Below, in pieces: positions 18,335-26,915 of a DNA stretch of 64,000 nucleotides. The stretch is taken from assembly GCA_039889245.1 (NCBI GenBank), contig JAZGVH010000002.1:2480001-2544000 (forward strand), read 5' to 3'. The translations under genes were made by a program, and so were the position numbers. The stretch's first letter is position 1, and each line of letters begins with the position of its first letter. The notes beneath the pieces are model-generated. The model had not been told where the DNA came from. It did not search any database and saw only the letters and a program-made list of their open reading frames with translations. The stretch is from Dermatophilaceae bacterium Soc4.6. Its GTDB lineage: Bacteria > Actinomycetota > Actinomycetes > Actinomycetales > Dermatophilaceae.

Positions 18335-18856
18335 ATGAAGGCCACACTGCACACCAACCACGGCGACATCAACGTCGTCCTCTTCCCCAACGAGGCGCCC
18401 ACCACGGTCGCCACCTTCGTCGGTCTCGCCACGGGCGAGAAGGACTACAAGGACGACGCCGGTCGCACCAACCCGACCCCGTTCTTCGACGGTCTGATCT
18501 TCCACCGCATCATCGAGGGCTTCATGATCCAGGGCGGCGACCCGCTCGGCCGGGGGACCGGCGGCCCGGGCTTCGCGTTCGACGACGAGCCCCACCCCGA
18601 CAAGACCTTCACCGTCCCCTACCTGCTCGCCATGGCCAACGCCGGCAAGCGCGGCGGCAAGGGCACCAACGGCTCGCAGTTCTTCATCACCACCTCGACC
18701 CCGACCCACCTCCAGGGCAAGCACACCATCTTCGGTGAGGTGGCCGACGCCGAGAGCCGCGCGGTCGTCGACGCGATCGGCCAGGTGCCGACCGACCGCA
18801 GCGACAAGCCCCTCGACGACGTCGTCATCGAGCGCGTCACCGTCGAGAAGGACTGA
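18335..18856 (+). CDS. ppiA: Peptidyl-prolyl cis-trans isomerase, cyclophilin type
   Basis: A 173-aa single-domain cyclophilin that catalyses proline isomerisation in the cytoplasm. Conserved pieces are FHRIIEGFMIQGGDP, with the catalytic Arg in FHR, plus LAMANAGKRGGKGTNGSQFF and HTIFGEV. It matches the small actinobacterial PpiA group (about 175-180 aa). ATG 18335 follows GGGAGGA at 18320-18326. An in-frame ATG at 18326 lies inside that site and is unlikely. It is followed by a strong terminator. Confidence 0.95.
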   Translation: MKATLHTNHGDINVVLFPNEAPTTVATFVGLATGEKDYKDDAGRTNPTPFFDGLIFHRIIEGFMIQGGDPLGRGTGGPGFAFDDEPHPDKTFTVPYLLAMANAGKRGGKGTNGSQFFITTSTPTHLQGKHTIFGEVADAESRAVVDAIGQVPTDRSDKPLDDVVIERVTVEKD

Positions 18857-18882
18857 CCTCAACCCCCGCACCACCCTCTTCG

Positions 18883-18924
18883 GATGCCGTGGTGCCCCTG
18901 CCAGGTCAGGGGCACCACGGCATC
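18883..18924 (+). terminator. Terminator after ppiA
   Basis: Perfect 18-bp stem with a 6-nt loop (18883-18900 and 18907-18924), starting 26 nt after the ppiA stop. Confidence 0.92.
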
Positions 18925-19006
18925 TGCGCACCTGCGGGCACACCGGCGCCGCGCCGGACGTTTCCCTGAAGCACGCCCCGACCCCCGGACCGGAGACACC
19001 GTACCG

Positions 19007-19900
19007 ATGAGCCAGCCCCCGTCGCCCGAGCAGACGACGATCCCGACGTCGGTGTGCCCGCGTCACCCCGACCGCGAGGCTTACGTGCGGTGCCAGCGGT
19101 GCGGCCGCCCTGCCTGCCCCGAGTGCCAGCGGCCCGCGGCGGTCGGCATCCAGTGCGTCGACTGCGTGCGCGAGGCGGCGCGCGCCACCCCGACCGTGGC
19201 GACCGTCTTCGGGGGCCGCGCGGGCAGCAACCCCGGAGTCGTCACCAAGGCGATCATCGGGATCTGCGTGGCGGTCTACGTGTTCCAGCTGACCGTGCCG
19301 TCAGTGACCAACGACTTCGCCTTCGTGCCCCGCCGCGCGGCCAGCGAGCCGTGGCGCTTCGTCACGTCGGCCTTCCTGCACAGCCCGACGAGCTTCCTGC
19401 ACATCGCCTTCAACATGCTGTTGCTGTGGCAGGTCGGGCCCTACCTCGAGGGCCTGCTGGGGCGGGCGCGCTTCATCGCGCTCTATCTACTGAGCGCGGT
19501 CGGTGGCTCGGCCGGCTACCTCCTGCTCGCGTTCGTGCCCACCGCTGACGGGCTGCCATGGTGGGCGGCCTCGTGGTGGGGGGGCGCGGTCGGCGCGTCG
19601 GGTGCCGTCTTCGGCCTCTTCGCCGCGCTCCTGGTGCTCAACCGCCACCTCGGCCGCTCGACCGCGGGCATCGGCTTCACCATCGTCGCCAACGGTGTCC
19701 TCGGCTTTGTGGTGCCGGGCATCGCCTGGCAGGCCCACCTCGGTGGCCTGCTCACCGGGGCGGCCCTCGCCGCGGCGGTCACCGCGCTGCGGTCGCCCGC
19801 CCGGCGCCGACTCCAGTGGCCGGCCTTCGCTGTCGTGGCCGTTGTGCTGGTGGTGCTCAGCGTCGTCAAGATCGCGTCGGTGCCGGCCATCCCGAGCTGA
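19007..19900 (+). CDS. Rhomboid family intramembrane serine protease with N-terminal B-box-like zinc domain
   Basis: A 297-aa protein. Residues 10-55 have a Cys/His cluster (VCPRHPDREAYVRCQRCGRP, ACPECQRPA, GIQCVDC) resembling a B-box zinc finger. Six hydrophobic segments of a rhomboid fold follow: HIAFNMLLLWQVGPYLE, the nucleophile motif GASGAVFG (Ser198) and the histidine in WQAHLGG (His244), giving a Ser-His dyad. It cleaves membrane protein segments within the bilayer; targets unknown. This combination next to crgA is conserved in Actinobacteria. ATG 19007 follows CGGAGA. Confidence 0.93.
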   Translation: MSQPPSPEQTTIPTSVCPRHPDREAYVRCQRCGRPACPECQRPAAVGIQCVDCVREAARATPTVATVFGGRAGSNPGVVTKAIIGICVAVYVFQLTVPSVTNDFAFVPRRAASEPWRFVTSAFLHSPTSFLHIAFNMLLLWQVGPYLEGLLGRARFIALYLLSAVGGSAGYLLLAFVPTADGLPWWAASWWGGAVGASGAVFGLFAALLVLNRHLGRSTAGIGFTIVANGVLGFVVPGIAWQAHLGGLLTGAALAAAVTALRSPARRRLQWPAFAVVAVVLVVLSVVKIASVPAIPS

Positions 19901-19980
19901 TGCGGGCACCATCGGCCATCACCCGTTCGCCCGACGGGCCATCGGCCGAACGTCTTACACGCGTGTCATTCTCCCCAGGC

Positions 19981-20015
19981 TGTGGAGATCCCTGTGGACA
20001 ATCCCCTGTGGATGA
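19981..20015. promoter_or_regulatory. DnaA-box-like cluster between rhomboid gene and crgA
   Basis: Three same-strand copies of the inverted box occur: TGTGGAGAT (19981), TGTGGACAA (19993, exact complement of TTGTCCACA) and TGTGGATGA (20007). They fill the gap between the convergent ends of the rhomboid gene and crgA and may bind DnaA. Confidence 0.5.
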
Positions 20016-20018
20016 CGC

Positions 20019-20267
20019 TCAGCGCCATCGCATGGCCATGCTGAAGCCACCGATGAGCAGGGCGAAGCCGGCGACGAGGTTGTAGTAGCCGAACTTCGCA
20101 ACCGGCCAGGCGCCCTGCGAGATGTAGAACGTCACGATCCACGCGAGCCCCAGGAGCAGGAGCGTCACCATGACCGGCACCCACCAGTCGGGGTTGGGGG
20201 CCGGGGCCTTGGTGGCCCGGGTGGGGGCGGGGGACGACGGCTTGGCGCGGCCTTTGGACTCGGGCAC
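20019..20267 (-). CDS. crgA: Cell division protein CrgA
   Basis: An 82-aa septation inhibitor/divisome membrane protein with the CrgA layout. It begins with a basic, Pro-rich N-terminus (PESKGRAK), then NPDWWVPVMVTLLLLGLAW, a second membrane helix FGYYNLVAGFALLIGGF and a short MRWR tail. In Actinobacteria CrgA interacts with FtsZ, FtsI and CwsA. I chose GTG 20267 because GAGGAG lies 8 nt upstream and the protein then starts with the conserved PESKGR. Divergent from the DUF881 gene. Confidence 0.95.
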   Translation of the reverse strand: MPESKGRAKPSSPAPTRATKAPAPNPDWWVPVMVTLLLLGLAWIVTFYISQGAWPVAKFGYYNLVAGFALLIGGFSMAMRWR

Positions 20268-20366
20268 GGGACGTGCTCCTCGCGGTCTCATCGGTGGTGC
20301 GGGGCAGGTGGGCTGTTGGGGTTAGCGTAGTTGCTCGAAGGATCACACCAGCCACGAGGAGAGTCA

Positions 20367-21122
20367 TTGGGTTCGTCGCCCTCGATCCGGTTGCCCCGTC
20401 GCACGGGCTGGGCCCTCGTCGTGCCCCTCGTGGCCCTTGCGGCCGGCCTGCTCTTCGCCACCAGCTTCCAGACCGCCCAGGGCACCGACCTGCGCTCGGC
20501 CGGTCGCAACCTGCCCGACCTCGTGCGCTCCGGCAACCGGGCGGTCGAGCTGAAGGAGGCGACCTCGGCCCAGCTGCAGGCGCAGGTCGACCAGCTGACC
20601 CGGGCCGCGTCGCCGGGCTCGGCGCAGGTGCGCCAGCTCACCCTGGCCGCCGACGCCGCGGGGTCGCGGGCCGGCACGCAGCCGGTGCACGGCCCGGCCC
20701 TCACGGTCAGCCTCGATGACGCGCACCGCAGAGCCGACACCCTGCCGAAGCCCTACGGGCCCGACGACATCGTCGTGCACCAGCAGGACGTGCAGGGGGT
20801 GGTCAACGCGCTGTGGCGCGGGGGCGCCGAGGCGATGACCATCCAGGGCCAGCGGGTGGTCGCGACCTCGGCCGTGCGCTGCGTCGGCAACACCCTGATC
20901 CTGCAGGGCCGCGTCTACTCCCCTCCCTACGTCGTGGCGGCGATCGGCCCGCTCGACGGCATGCGCGCAGCCCTCGGCGACGACCCGCAGGTGCAGATCC
21001 TGCGGGAGTGGGTGGCGGCGGTCGGCCTCGGCTACGTCGTCACCGACCAGCAGGACGCGACCTTCCCCGCCTACTCGGGCCTGGTGCAGCAGCAGCGGGC
21101 CAGGGTGACGTCGTCCCCCTGA
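20367..21122 (+). CDS. DUF881 family membrane-anchored protein
   Basis: A 251-aa protein with one N-terminal membrane anchor (GWALVVPLVALAAGLLFATS), a coiled-coil stretch (VELKEATSAQLQAQVDQLTR) and the DUF881 domain (GPALTVSLDDAH, DIVVHQQDVQGVVNALW, GAEAMTIQGQRV, VAAIGPLDGMRAAL). DUF881 proteins resemble the YlxW/YlxX division-associated proteins and sit near crgA and pabA in Actinobacteria; molecular role unknown. The start is probably TTG 20367, five nt after AGGAG (20357-20361). Confidence 0.88.
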   Translation: MGSSPSIRLPRRTGWALVVPLVALAAGLLFATSFQTAQGTDLRSAGRNLPDLVRSGNRAVELKEATSAQLQAQVDQLTRAASPGSAQVRQLTLAADAAGSRAGTQPVHGPALTVSLDDAHRRADTLPKPYGPDDIVVHQQDVQGVVNALWRGGAEAMTIQGQRVVATSAVRCVGNTLILQGRVYSPPYVVAAIGPLDGMRAALGDDPQVQILREWVAAVGLGYVVTDQQDATFPAYSGLVQQQRARVTSSP

Positions 21123-21155
21123 GGCCACGGCCGACGGCGTCGTAGGCTTCGGCGG

Positions 21156-21809
21156 GTGACCCGCATCCTCGTCGTCGACAACTACGACAGCTTCGTCTTC
21201 ACCATCGTCGGCTACCTGCAGCAGCTCGGCGCCGAGTGCGACGTCGTGCGCAACGACGCCTGCTCCCCCGCCGACGGGGCCGACTACGACGGCGTGCTCG
21301 TCTCGCCGGGCCCCGGCACCCCCGAGGAGGCCGGCGTCTCGATGGCCATGATCGAGGCCTGCGCCGGGCGGGCCCAGCCGATGCTCGGCGTGTGTCTCGG
21401 CCACCAGGCCCTCGGGGTGGTCATGGGCGCCACCGTCGGCCGGGCGCCGGAGCTGCTCCACGGCAAGACCTCGAAGGTGCACCACGACGGCACCGGGGTG
21501 CTCGAAGGCCTGGCCAGCCCCTTCACCGCCACCCGATACCACTCGCTGACCATCGACCCGCCGACCCTGCCCGCCACCCTGCTGGCCAACGGCCACACCG
21601 ACTCCGGCCTCATCATGGCCGTGCGCCACGAGACCCTGCCCCTGCACGGGGTGCAGTTCCACCCCGAGAGCGTGCTCACGGTCGGCGGTCACCGCCTGCT
21701 CGCCGGCTGGCTGGCCATGTGCGGCTCGGACGAGGCCGTCGGCCGTTCTGTGGGGCTCAGCCCGCTGGTCCACGACGCCGAGGCGGTCGCGCGGCTCGTC
21801 GCCGGCTGA
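21156..21809 (+). CDS. pabA: Glutamine amidotransferase, aminodeoxychorismate/anthranilate synthase component II
   Basis: 217-aa class I glutamine amidotransferase. The start VDNYDSFVFTIVGYL is diagnostic of PabA/TrpG. The triad is visible as GVCLGHQALG (nucleophile Cys) and QFHPES (His, Glu). It releases ammonia from glutamine for aminodeoxychorismate synthase (folate) or anthranilate synthase (tryptophan); which is not decidable here. The position between the DUF881 gene and pknB is typical of Actinobacteria. GTG 21156 has only a weak upstream site. Confidence 0.92.
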   Translation: MTRILVVDNYDSFVFTIVGYLQQLGAECDVVRNDACSPADGADYDGVLVSPGPGTPEEAGVSMAMIEACAGRAQPMLGVCLGHQALGVVMGATVGRAPELLHGKTSKVHHDGTGVLEGLASPFTATRYHSLTIDPPTLPATLLANGHTDSGLIMAVRHETLPLHGVQFHPESVLTVGGHRLLAGWLAMCGSDEAVGRSVGLSPLVHDAEAVARLVAG

Positions 21810-21848
21810 GGGGCAGGCGGGCGGACTGGCTGACGGGCACGGCGCGGC

Positions 21849-23786
21849 TCAGGGCTTGGGCTTCTTGGTGCGGGTCGTGGTCGGCGGCGTCGTGGTCGGC
21901 GTCGCCGTCCTGGGTGGCGTCGTCGGCGTGACGGTGACGGTCGTCGTCGACGGCGTCGGCGCCCGGCGCTTGGCGACGGTCAGGGCGACCTTCGTGCCGG
22001 TGTCGACGACCGAGCCGCTCGGGGGGGTCTGCGACAGCACCGTCCCCTCGAGCTGGTCGCTCTCGGCCGCGGTGATGGTCATGACGAGGCCGAATCCCGA
22101 CAGGGTCGCCTGGGCGACGGAGAAGTGCTTGCCCGCGAGGTCGGGCACGACGACCTTGCCGGTGGCGATGTCGAGCGTGATGCCCTGGGTGCGGCTGACG
22201 ACGGTGCCGACCGAGGGCTCGGTCGCGACGACCTTGCCCTTCGCCTGGTCGGGCAGGTCGACCGGCCGGACCGTGGTCACCCGCAGCCCCGCCGTCTGCA
22301 GCGCTGCCGTCGCCTCCTCCTGGGTCTTGCCCGCGACGTCGGGCACGCTCGCCTGACCCGGCCCGGTCGAGACGTCGAGCCGCACCGGTGAGCCCACCTC
22401 GACCTTCGTGCCGGCTGCCGGGCTCGACCCGATGACCTGCCCCGAGGCCACCGTCTCGTTGGTGACGTTGTTGACCTCGGGGGTCAGGTTGCGCGCGACC
22501 AGCAGCGACTGGGCGGCAGCCAGGCTCTGCCCGGTGACGGTGGGCACGGCCACCTGGTCGGGGGTCGCGTTCTGCTGGATGAGGGCACGGACGGCGAGCA
22601 GCGAGAGCAGCAGCGCGACGACACCGACCACGGTGAGCACCAGCGCGACCCCACCGCGACGCCGGCGTGGCCCAGGAGGCAGCTCGCGGCCGACGGTGGG
22701 CAGGCCTGAGGTGTCGAGCGAGCGGGGGTCGGCCGGGCCCTGCGCCGTGTCTGCGCCGAGGCCGCCGGCACCGCCCGGGTCGGTGCGGGCGACCACCCGG
22801 GTGGTCGCCCCCGCCGGGCTGGTCTGTGAGGTGGCGATGACGGGGACCTCCATCAGCGAGGTCTCCCCACCCGAGGCGAGGGCGGCGGCGGCCGACCCGG
22901 CCGCTGCGGCGCTGACCGGTCGGCCCGCCCGCACGGCGATCAGGTCGGTGCGGAACTCGGTGGCGCTCTGGTAGCGCCGCTCGCGGTCCTTGACCAGGGC
23001 GTGCAGCGTCACCGTGTCGTAGGCCGCGGGCACGCCGGCCACGTGGATCGACGGCGGCTGGGCCGGCTCGCGCACGTGCTGGTAGGCCACCGACACCGGT
23101 GAGTCACCGAGGAAGGGGGGCCGCCCCGCGACCAGCTCGTAGAGCAGGCAGCCGGTGGAGTAGAGATCGGTGCGGGCGTCGACCGGCTGGCCCTGCGCCT
23201 GCTCGGGAGAGAGATACTGCGCGGTGCCGATGACCGCCTGCGTCTGGGTCATCGTGGCCTGGCTGTCGGCGACCGCCCGGGCGATGCCGTAGTCCATGAC
23301 CTTGACCTGGCCTGCCCTGGTCACCATCACGTTGGCCGGCTTGATGTCGCGGTGCACGATGCCCATGCGGTGGCTGTAGTCGAGCGCCGACAGCACCCCC
23401 TCGACCAGGCTCCCGGCGTCGCGGGCCGGTAGCGGGCCGTCTCGCTCGAGCCGCTCGCGCAGCGTCTCGCCGTCGACGACCTCCATGACGATGTAGGGCA
23501 GCGGCACCCCGTCGTTGCCCTGCTCGGCCGACCCGACGTCCTCGCCGGAGTCGAAGATCGCCACGATCGAGGGGTGGTTGAGCCCTGCGGCTGACTGCGC
23601 CTCGCGTCGGAAGCGGGCCAGGAAGGTGGGGTCGCGCGCCAGGTCGGTGCGCAGGATCTTGATCGCCACGGGCCGCTCGAGCCGGGTGTCGACCCCCCGG
23701 TGGACGTCGGCCATCCCGCCGCGACCGATGAGCTCACCCACCTCGTAGCGGTTGCCGAGCAGGCGGGGCGCCGTCACCGGTCCCAC
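21849..23786 (-). CDS. pknB: Serine/threonine protein kinase PknB with PASTA domains
   Basis: A 645-aa transmembrane kinase. The N-terminal kinase domain has the glycine loop GRGGMADVHRG, Lys in PVAIKI, the catalytic HRDIKPANV and APE-region GTAQYLSPEQ. The Mg-binding motif reads DYG (VMDYGIA) rather than DFG. A membrane helix (VALVLTVVGVVALLLSLLAV) precedes the extracytoplasmic part with three PASTA repeats; M. tuberculosis PknB has four. PASTA domains sense peptidoglycan fragments. A Thr/Pro-rich tail ends the protein. Start GTG 23786 (alternative GTG 23777). Last gene of the fha-pst-rod-pbp-pkn block. Confidence 0.95.
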   Translation of the reverse strand: MGPVTAPRLLGNRYEVGELIGRGGMADVHRGVDTRLERPVAIKILRTDLARDPTFLARFRREAQSAAGLNHPSIVAIFDSGEDVGSAEQGNDGVPLPYIVMEVVDGETLRERLERDGPLPARDAGSLVEGVLSALDYSHRMGIVHRDIKPANVMVTRAGQVKVMDYGIARAVADSQATMTQTQAVIGTAQYLSPEQAQGQPVDARTDLYSTGCLLYELVAGRPPFLGDSPVSVAYQHVREPAQPPSIHVAGVPAAYDTVTLHALVKDRERRYQSATEFRTDLIAVRAGRPVSAAAAGSAAAALASGGETSLMEVPVIATSQTSPAGATTRVVARTDPGGAGGLGADTAQGPADPRSLDTSGLPTVGRELPPGPRRRRGGVALVLTVVGVVALLLSLLAVRALIQQNATPDQVAVPTVTGQSLAAAQSLLVARNLTPEVNNVTNETVASGQVIGSSPAAGTKVEVGSPVRLDVSTGPGQASVPDVAGKTQEEATAALQTAGLRVTTVRPVDLPDQAKGKVVATEPSVGTVVSRTQGITLDIATGKVVVPDLAGKHFSVAQATLSGFGLVMTITAAESDQLEGTVLSQTPPSGSVVDTGTKVALTVAKRRAPTPSTTTVTVTPTTPPRTATPTTTPPTTTRTKKPKP

Positions 23787-23811
23787 CGTCCTCTCCCCCG
23801 AGACACCACGC

Positions 23812-25455
23812 TCATCCTGCTGCCGGCCCCCCCGGGTTGGGGGTCACGTCGGCGGCCTTGGCCCTGGTGGCGTTGCTCGTCGGGCTCGTCGGGCTCGTCT
23901 GGCTCGTCGGGCTCGTGGGGCTCGTCGAGATGGTGGCCGCGGCGGACGGCGGCGCCGTCGGGGCGGTGGTGGGATCGGAGCTCGGGGGCGGCCCGCTCGA
24001 GACGGTGAGCGTCACCTTGTTGCCGAAGAGCACGTTGCCTCGGGGCTGCACGTCGATGACGGTGCCTGCGGCCGTGCCGTCGGGTGTCTGCTCGGTGAAC
24101 ACGTTGGTGAACCCCAGCTTGTTGAGCGCCGCGATGACCGAGTCGACGGGCTTCCCGACGTAGGCGGCCGCGTCGATGACTGCCGCCGTCGGCAGCGGGG
24201 TCGTCGTCGACGAGGTGCTGCTGGTGGTGGTCGTCGTGGTCGTGGTGCTGGTCGTCGGCGGGCTCGAGGTGCTCGAGCTGGTCACCGTGGTCGGGGGCGC
24301 GGTGACGGTCGGCGAAGGGGTCGGGCTGCTGGTGGTCGTCAGCTGGACGACGAAGAAGACGATCGCGGCCAGGGCGACCACCACGGGGATGAGCCACAGC
24401 AGCCAGGCCTTCGAGCGGGGCGCGGTCTCCTGCTGGGGGTCGCGCCGTCGGGTGGCGGGGGCGAGGCCGTCGTCGGGGTCGTAGGGCTCGTCGTACGGGG
24501 CGTCGTACGGTGTCGTGGCCCGAGCGGGGGGCGGCAGCGCCGTCGTGCCCGACGGGCTGGGCGCCGCCACGATGACGGCCGTGCCCGACGGGTCGGTCCA
24601 GCCCGTGGGGATGACGCTCGTGGCCGGGTCGACGTCGGCGAGGGCGCCGACCGCCAGCCCCAGCTCGGAGGCGAGGGCCGCCGCCGACGCAGGTCGCAGC
24701 TGGGGGTCCTTCTCGAGGCAGCGCTCGACGGCGAGCCGCAGGTCGGCGGGCACCGACGGCGGCAGCGCCGGTGGGGGGTCGTTGACCTGCATGAGTGCCG
24801 TGACGACGGCCGAGGTGCCGTCGAAGGGCTTGCGACCCACGAGCATCTCGTAGCCCACGACCCCGAGGGCGTAGATGTCGCTCGCCCCGGTGGCCGTGCG
24901 ACCGGTCGCCTGCTCCGGTGAGAGGTAGTGCGGCGTGCCGAGCACCTCGCCGGTCTTGGTGTGGGTCGAGCCCTCACCCGCACTGGCGATCCCGAAGTCG
25001 GTCAGCTTGACCCGGCCCTCGGGGGTGATCAGGATGTTGGCCGGCTTGACGTCGCGGTGGACGACGCCCTGCGCGTGGGCGGCCGCGAGGGCCAGCGCGG
25101 CCTGTCCCATGATCGAGCGCACCCGGTCGGGGCTCATCGGGCCGCGGGCGATCAGCTGGCTCAGGGGCAGGCCCTCGACGAGCTCCATGACGAGGTATGC
25201 GGCGCCGTCGTCCTCGCCGTAGTCGTAGACCGTGGCGATGTTGGGGTGGCTGAGGGCCGCGGTGTGCCGGGCCTCGTCGCGGAAGCGGTCGACGAACTCC
25301 TGCTCGTCGGCGGCCGACGGGCGCATGACCTTGACGGCGACGACCCGCTCGAGCCGGGAGTCCCGGGCTCGCCACACCTCACCCATGCCACCGGCGGCGA
25401 TCCGCTCGGTGAGGGTGTAGCGCGACCCGAGGGTCAGTCCTGCGACGGGAATCAT
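23812..25455 (-). CDS. pknA: Serine/threonine protein kinase (PknA position) with a C-terminal PASTA domain
   Basis: A 547-aa kinase. Residues 10-270 hold the kinase domain (AAGGMGEVWRARD, VAVKVM, VHRDVKPANILI, TDFGIASAG, GTPHYLSPEQ). A membrane helix (WLLWLIPVVVALAAIVFFVV) is followed by a Thr-rich linker, one PASTA-like domain (YVGKPVDSVIAALNKLGFTN) and a low-complexity S-P-T repeat tail. By gene order it is PknA, which acts on cell-division and cell-wall proteins; mycobacterial PknA lacks a PASTA domain. ATG 25455 overlaps the pbpA stop by 4 nt, implying translational coupling. Confidence 0.92.
   Translation of the reverse strand: MIPVAGLTLGSRYTLTERIAAGGMGEVWRARDSRLERVVAVKVMRPSAADEQEFVDRFRDEARHTAALSHPNIATVYDYGEDDGAAYLVMELVEGLPLSQLIARGPMSPDRVRSIMGQAALALAAAHAQGVVHRDVKPANILITPEGRVKLTDFGIASAGEGSTHTKTGEVLGTPHYLSPEQATGRTATGASDIYALGVVGYEMLVGRKPFDGTSAVVTALMQVNDPPPALPPSVPADLRLAVERCLEKDPQLRPASAAALASELGLAVGALADVDPATSVIPTGWTDPSGTAVIVAAPSPSGTTALPPPARATTPYDAPYDEPYDPDDGLAPATRRRDPQQETAPRSKAWLLWLIPVVVALAAIVFFVVQLTTTSSPTPSPTVTAPPTTVTSSSTSSPPTTSTTTTTTTTSSTSSTTTPLPTAAVIDAAAYVGKPVDSVIAALNKLGFTNVFTEQTPDGTAAGTVIDVQPRGNVLFGNKVTLTVSSGPPPSSDPTTAPTAPPSAAATISTSPTSPTSQTSPTSPTSNATRAKAADVTPNPGGPAAG
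23875..23928 (-). repeat. Six 9-bp tandem repeats in the 3' end of pknA
   Basis: The unit GCTCGTCGG (with small variants) recurs six times from 23875. On the coding strand it gives a Ser-Pro-Thr type tripeptide repeat in the C-terminal tail. The 9-bp unit keeps frame, so copy number can vary without truncation. Confidence 0.9.
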
Positions 25456-26915
25456 CTGCTCAGCACCGCTTCCATGACTGCTTTTGCGACGGGGCCGGCG
25501 TTGCGCCCACCCGCCGCCTCGTTGCCGGCGTTGCCGCCGTCCTCCACCACGACGGCGACGGCCACCTTCGGGTTGTCCGCCGGGGCGAACGACGTGAACC
25601 AGGCGTGCGGCGGCTTGCCGTTGCCCTGCTCGGCCGTCCCCGTCTTGCCGGCGACCTTGACCCCGGAGATCGCGGCGGGCCGCCCCGTGCCGTTGTCGAC
25701 GACCGACGTGAGCATCGTCGTCAGGGTCGCGGCCGTCTCGGCGGTCATCGCCTGCGACAGCTGCTCGGGCTGGGCCTCGTCGATGGTCTGCAGGTCGGAG
25801 CCCAGCACGTCCTGCACGAGGTAGGGCCGCATGACGACGCCCTTGTTGGCCACGGCCGCCGAGATCATCGCCACCTGCAGCGGGGTCACCCGCACGCTGT
25901 CCTGGCCGATGGCCGAGCGCGCGGTGGCCGCCTGGTCGATCCCCGTCGGGAAGACGCTCGGCTCGACCCGGGTGGGGATCCGCAGCGTCTCGCCGAAGCC
26001 GAACCTCGCCGCCGCCTCGCCGAGCCGGTCGGCGCCGAGCTGCAGCCCGAGGTAGCCCATCGCGGTGTTGCACGAGATCTCGAGCGCGTGCTGGAGGGTC
26101 GTGCGGCTGCCGGGGCCGCAGGGGGCCAGGTCGTAGTTGGGCAGCGTCGTGCTGGTCTGCGGCAGGTCGAGCCGGGCCGGGGCGGGGATCGCGGTGGTGG
26201 CGTCGACGACCTTGTCGTCCAGTGCGGCGGCCGCCGTGACGATCTTGAAGACCGACCCCGGCGGGTAGAGGTTGCCACTGATCGCACGGTTGATGATCGG
26301 CTGGTTCGACGTCGTCGAGGTGAGCGACGTCCACGCCTTCACGACCTTCTGCTGGTCGTGCAGCGCCAGCTGGTTGGGGTCGTACTGCGGGTGCGACACC
26401 ATCGCGAGGATCGCACCGGTCGTCGGGTCGAGGGCGACGACGGCGCCGCGCTGGTCACCCAGGGCCTTGTCGGCGGCAGCCTGCGCCTTGGCGTCGATCG
26501 TCAGGCGCAGGCTCGCGCCGCTCGCCTGCTTCCCGGTGAGCAGGTCGGTGACGCGGCGGTAGAAGAGCTGGTCGGCCGCCCCCGACAGCAGGGCGTCGTC
26601 GGAGCCCTCGAGGCCGCCGCCGGCGCCGTACGTGTAGGAGAAGTAGCCGGTCACCTGCGAGTAGAGCGCCGCCTGCGGGTAGGTGCGCAGGTAGCCGATC
26701 TCCTCGTCGGGCGTGGCCACCGACCGCGCGATGGGCGTGTCACCGACGATGATCGCGCCGCGCTCGCGCGAGTAGTTGTCGAGCAGGGTGCGTCGGTTGT
26801 CGGCCCGTGCGTTGAGGGACGGGGCCTGCACGAACTGGATGAGCGTCGACGACACGAGCAGCGCCGCGAAGAGCAGCGCGACGATGCGGCTCATGCGCCG
26901 CAGAGGGGTGTTCAC
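25452..26915 (-). CDS. pbpA: Penicillin-binding protein 2-type transpeptidase (PbpA)
   Basis: A 487-aa monofunctional class B PBP. The N-terminal anchor (IVALLFAALLVSSTLIQFV) is followed by a dimerisation-like region, then the transpeptidase with GSVFK (nucleophile Ser221), SCN in EISCNTAMGY and KTGTAEQ. It crosslinks peptidoglycan on the outer face of the membrane, partnered with the upstream SEDS protein. GTG 26915 overlaps the rodA stop (GTGA) and its stop overlaps the pknA start. Confidence 0.96.
   Translation of the reverse strand: MNTPLRRMSRIVALLFAALLVSSTLIQFVQAPSLNARADNRRTLLDNYSRERGAIIVGDTPIARSVATPDEEIGYLRTYPQAALYSQVTGYFSYTYGAGGGLEGSDDALLSGAADQLFYRRVTDLLTGKQASGASLRLTIDAKAQAAADKALGDQRGAVVALDPTTGAILAMVSHPQYDPNQLALHDQQKVVKAWTSLTSTTSNQPIINRAISGNLYPPGSVFKIVTAAAALDDKVVDATTAIPAPARLDLPQTSTTLPNYDLAPCGPGSRTTLQHALEISCNTAMGYLGLQLGADRLGEAAARFGFGETLRIPTRVEPSVFPTGIDQAATARSAIGQDSVRVTPLQVAMISAAVANKGVVMRPYLVQDVLGSDLQTIDEAQPEQLSQAMTAETAATLTTMLTSVVDNGTGRPAAISGVKVAGKTGTAEQGNGKPPHAWFTSFAPADNPKVAVAVVVEDGGNAGNEAAGGRNAGPVAKAVMEAVLSR

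Noticed and set aside
23875-23928. CRISPR-like array of short repeats
   Set aside because: 9-bp units without spacers, in frame within a kinase gene tail; it is a coding microsatellite.
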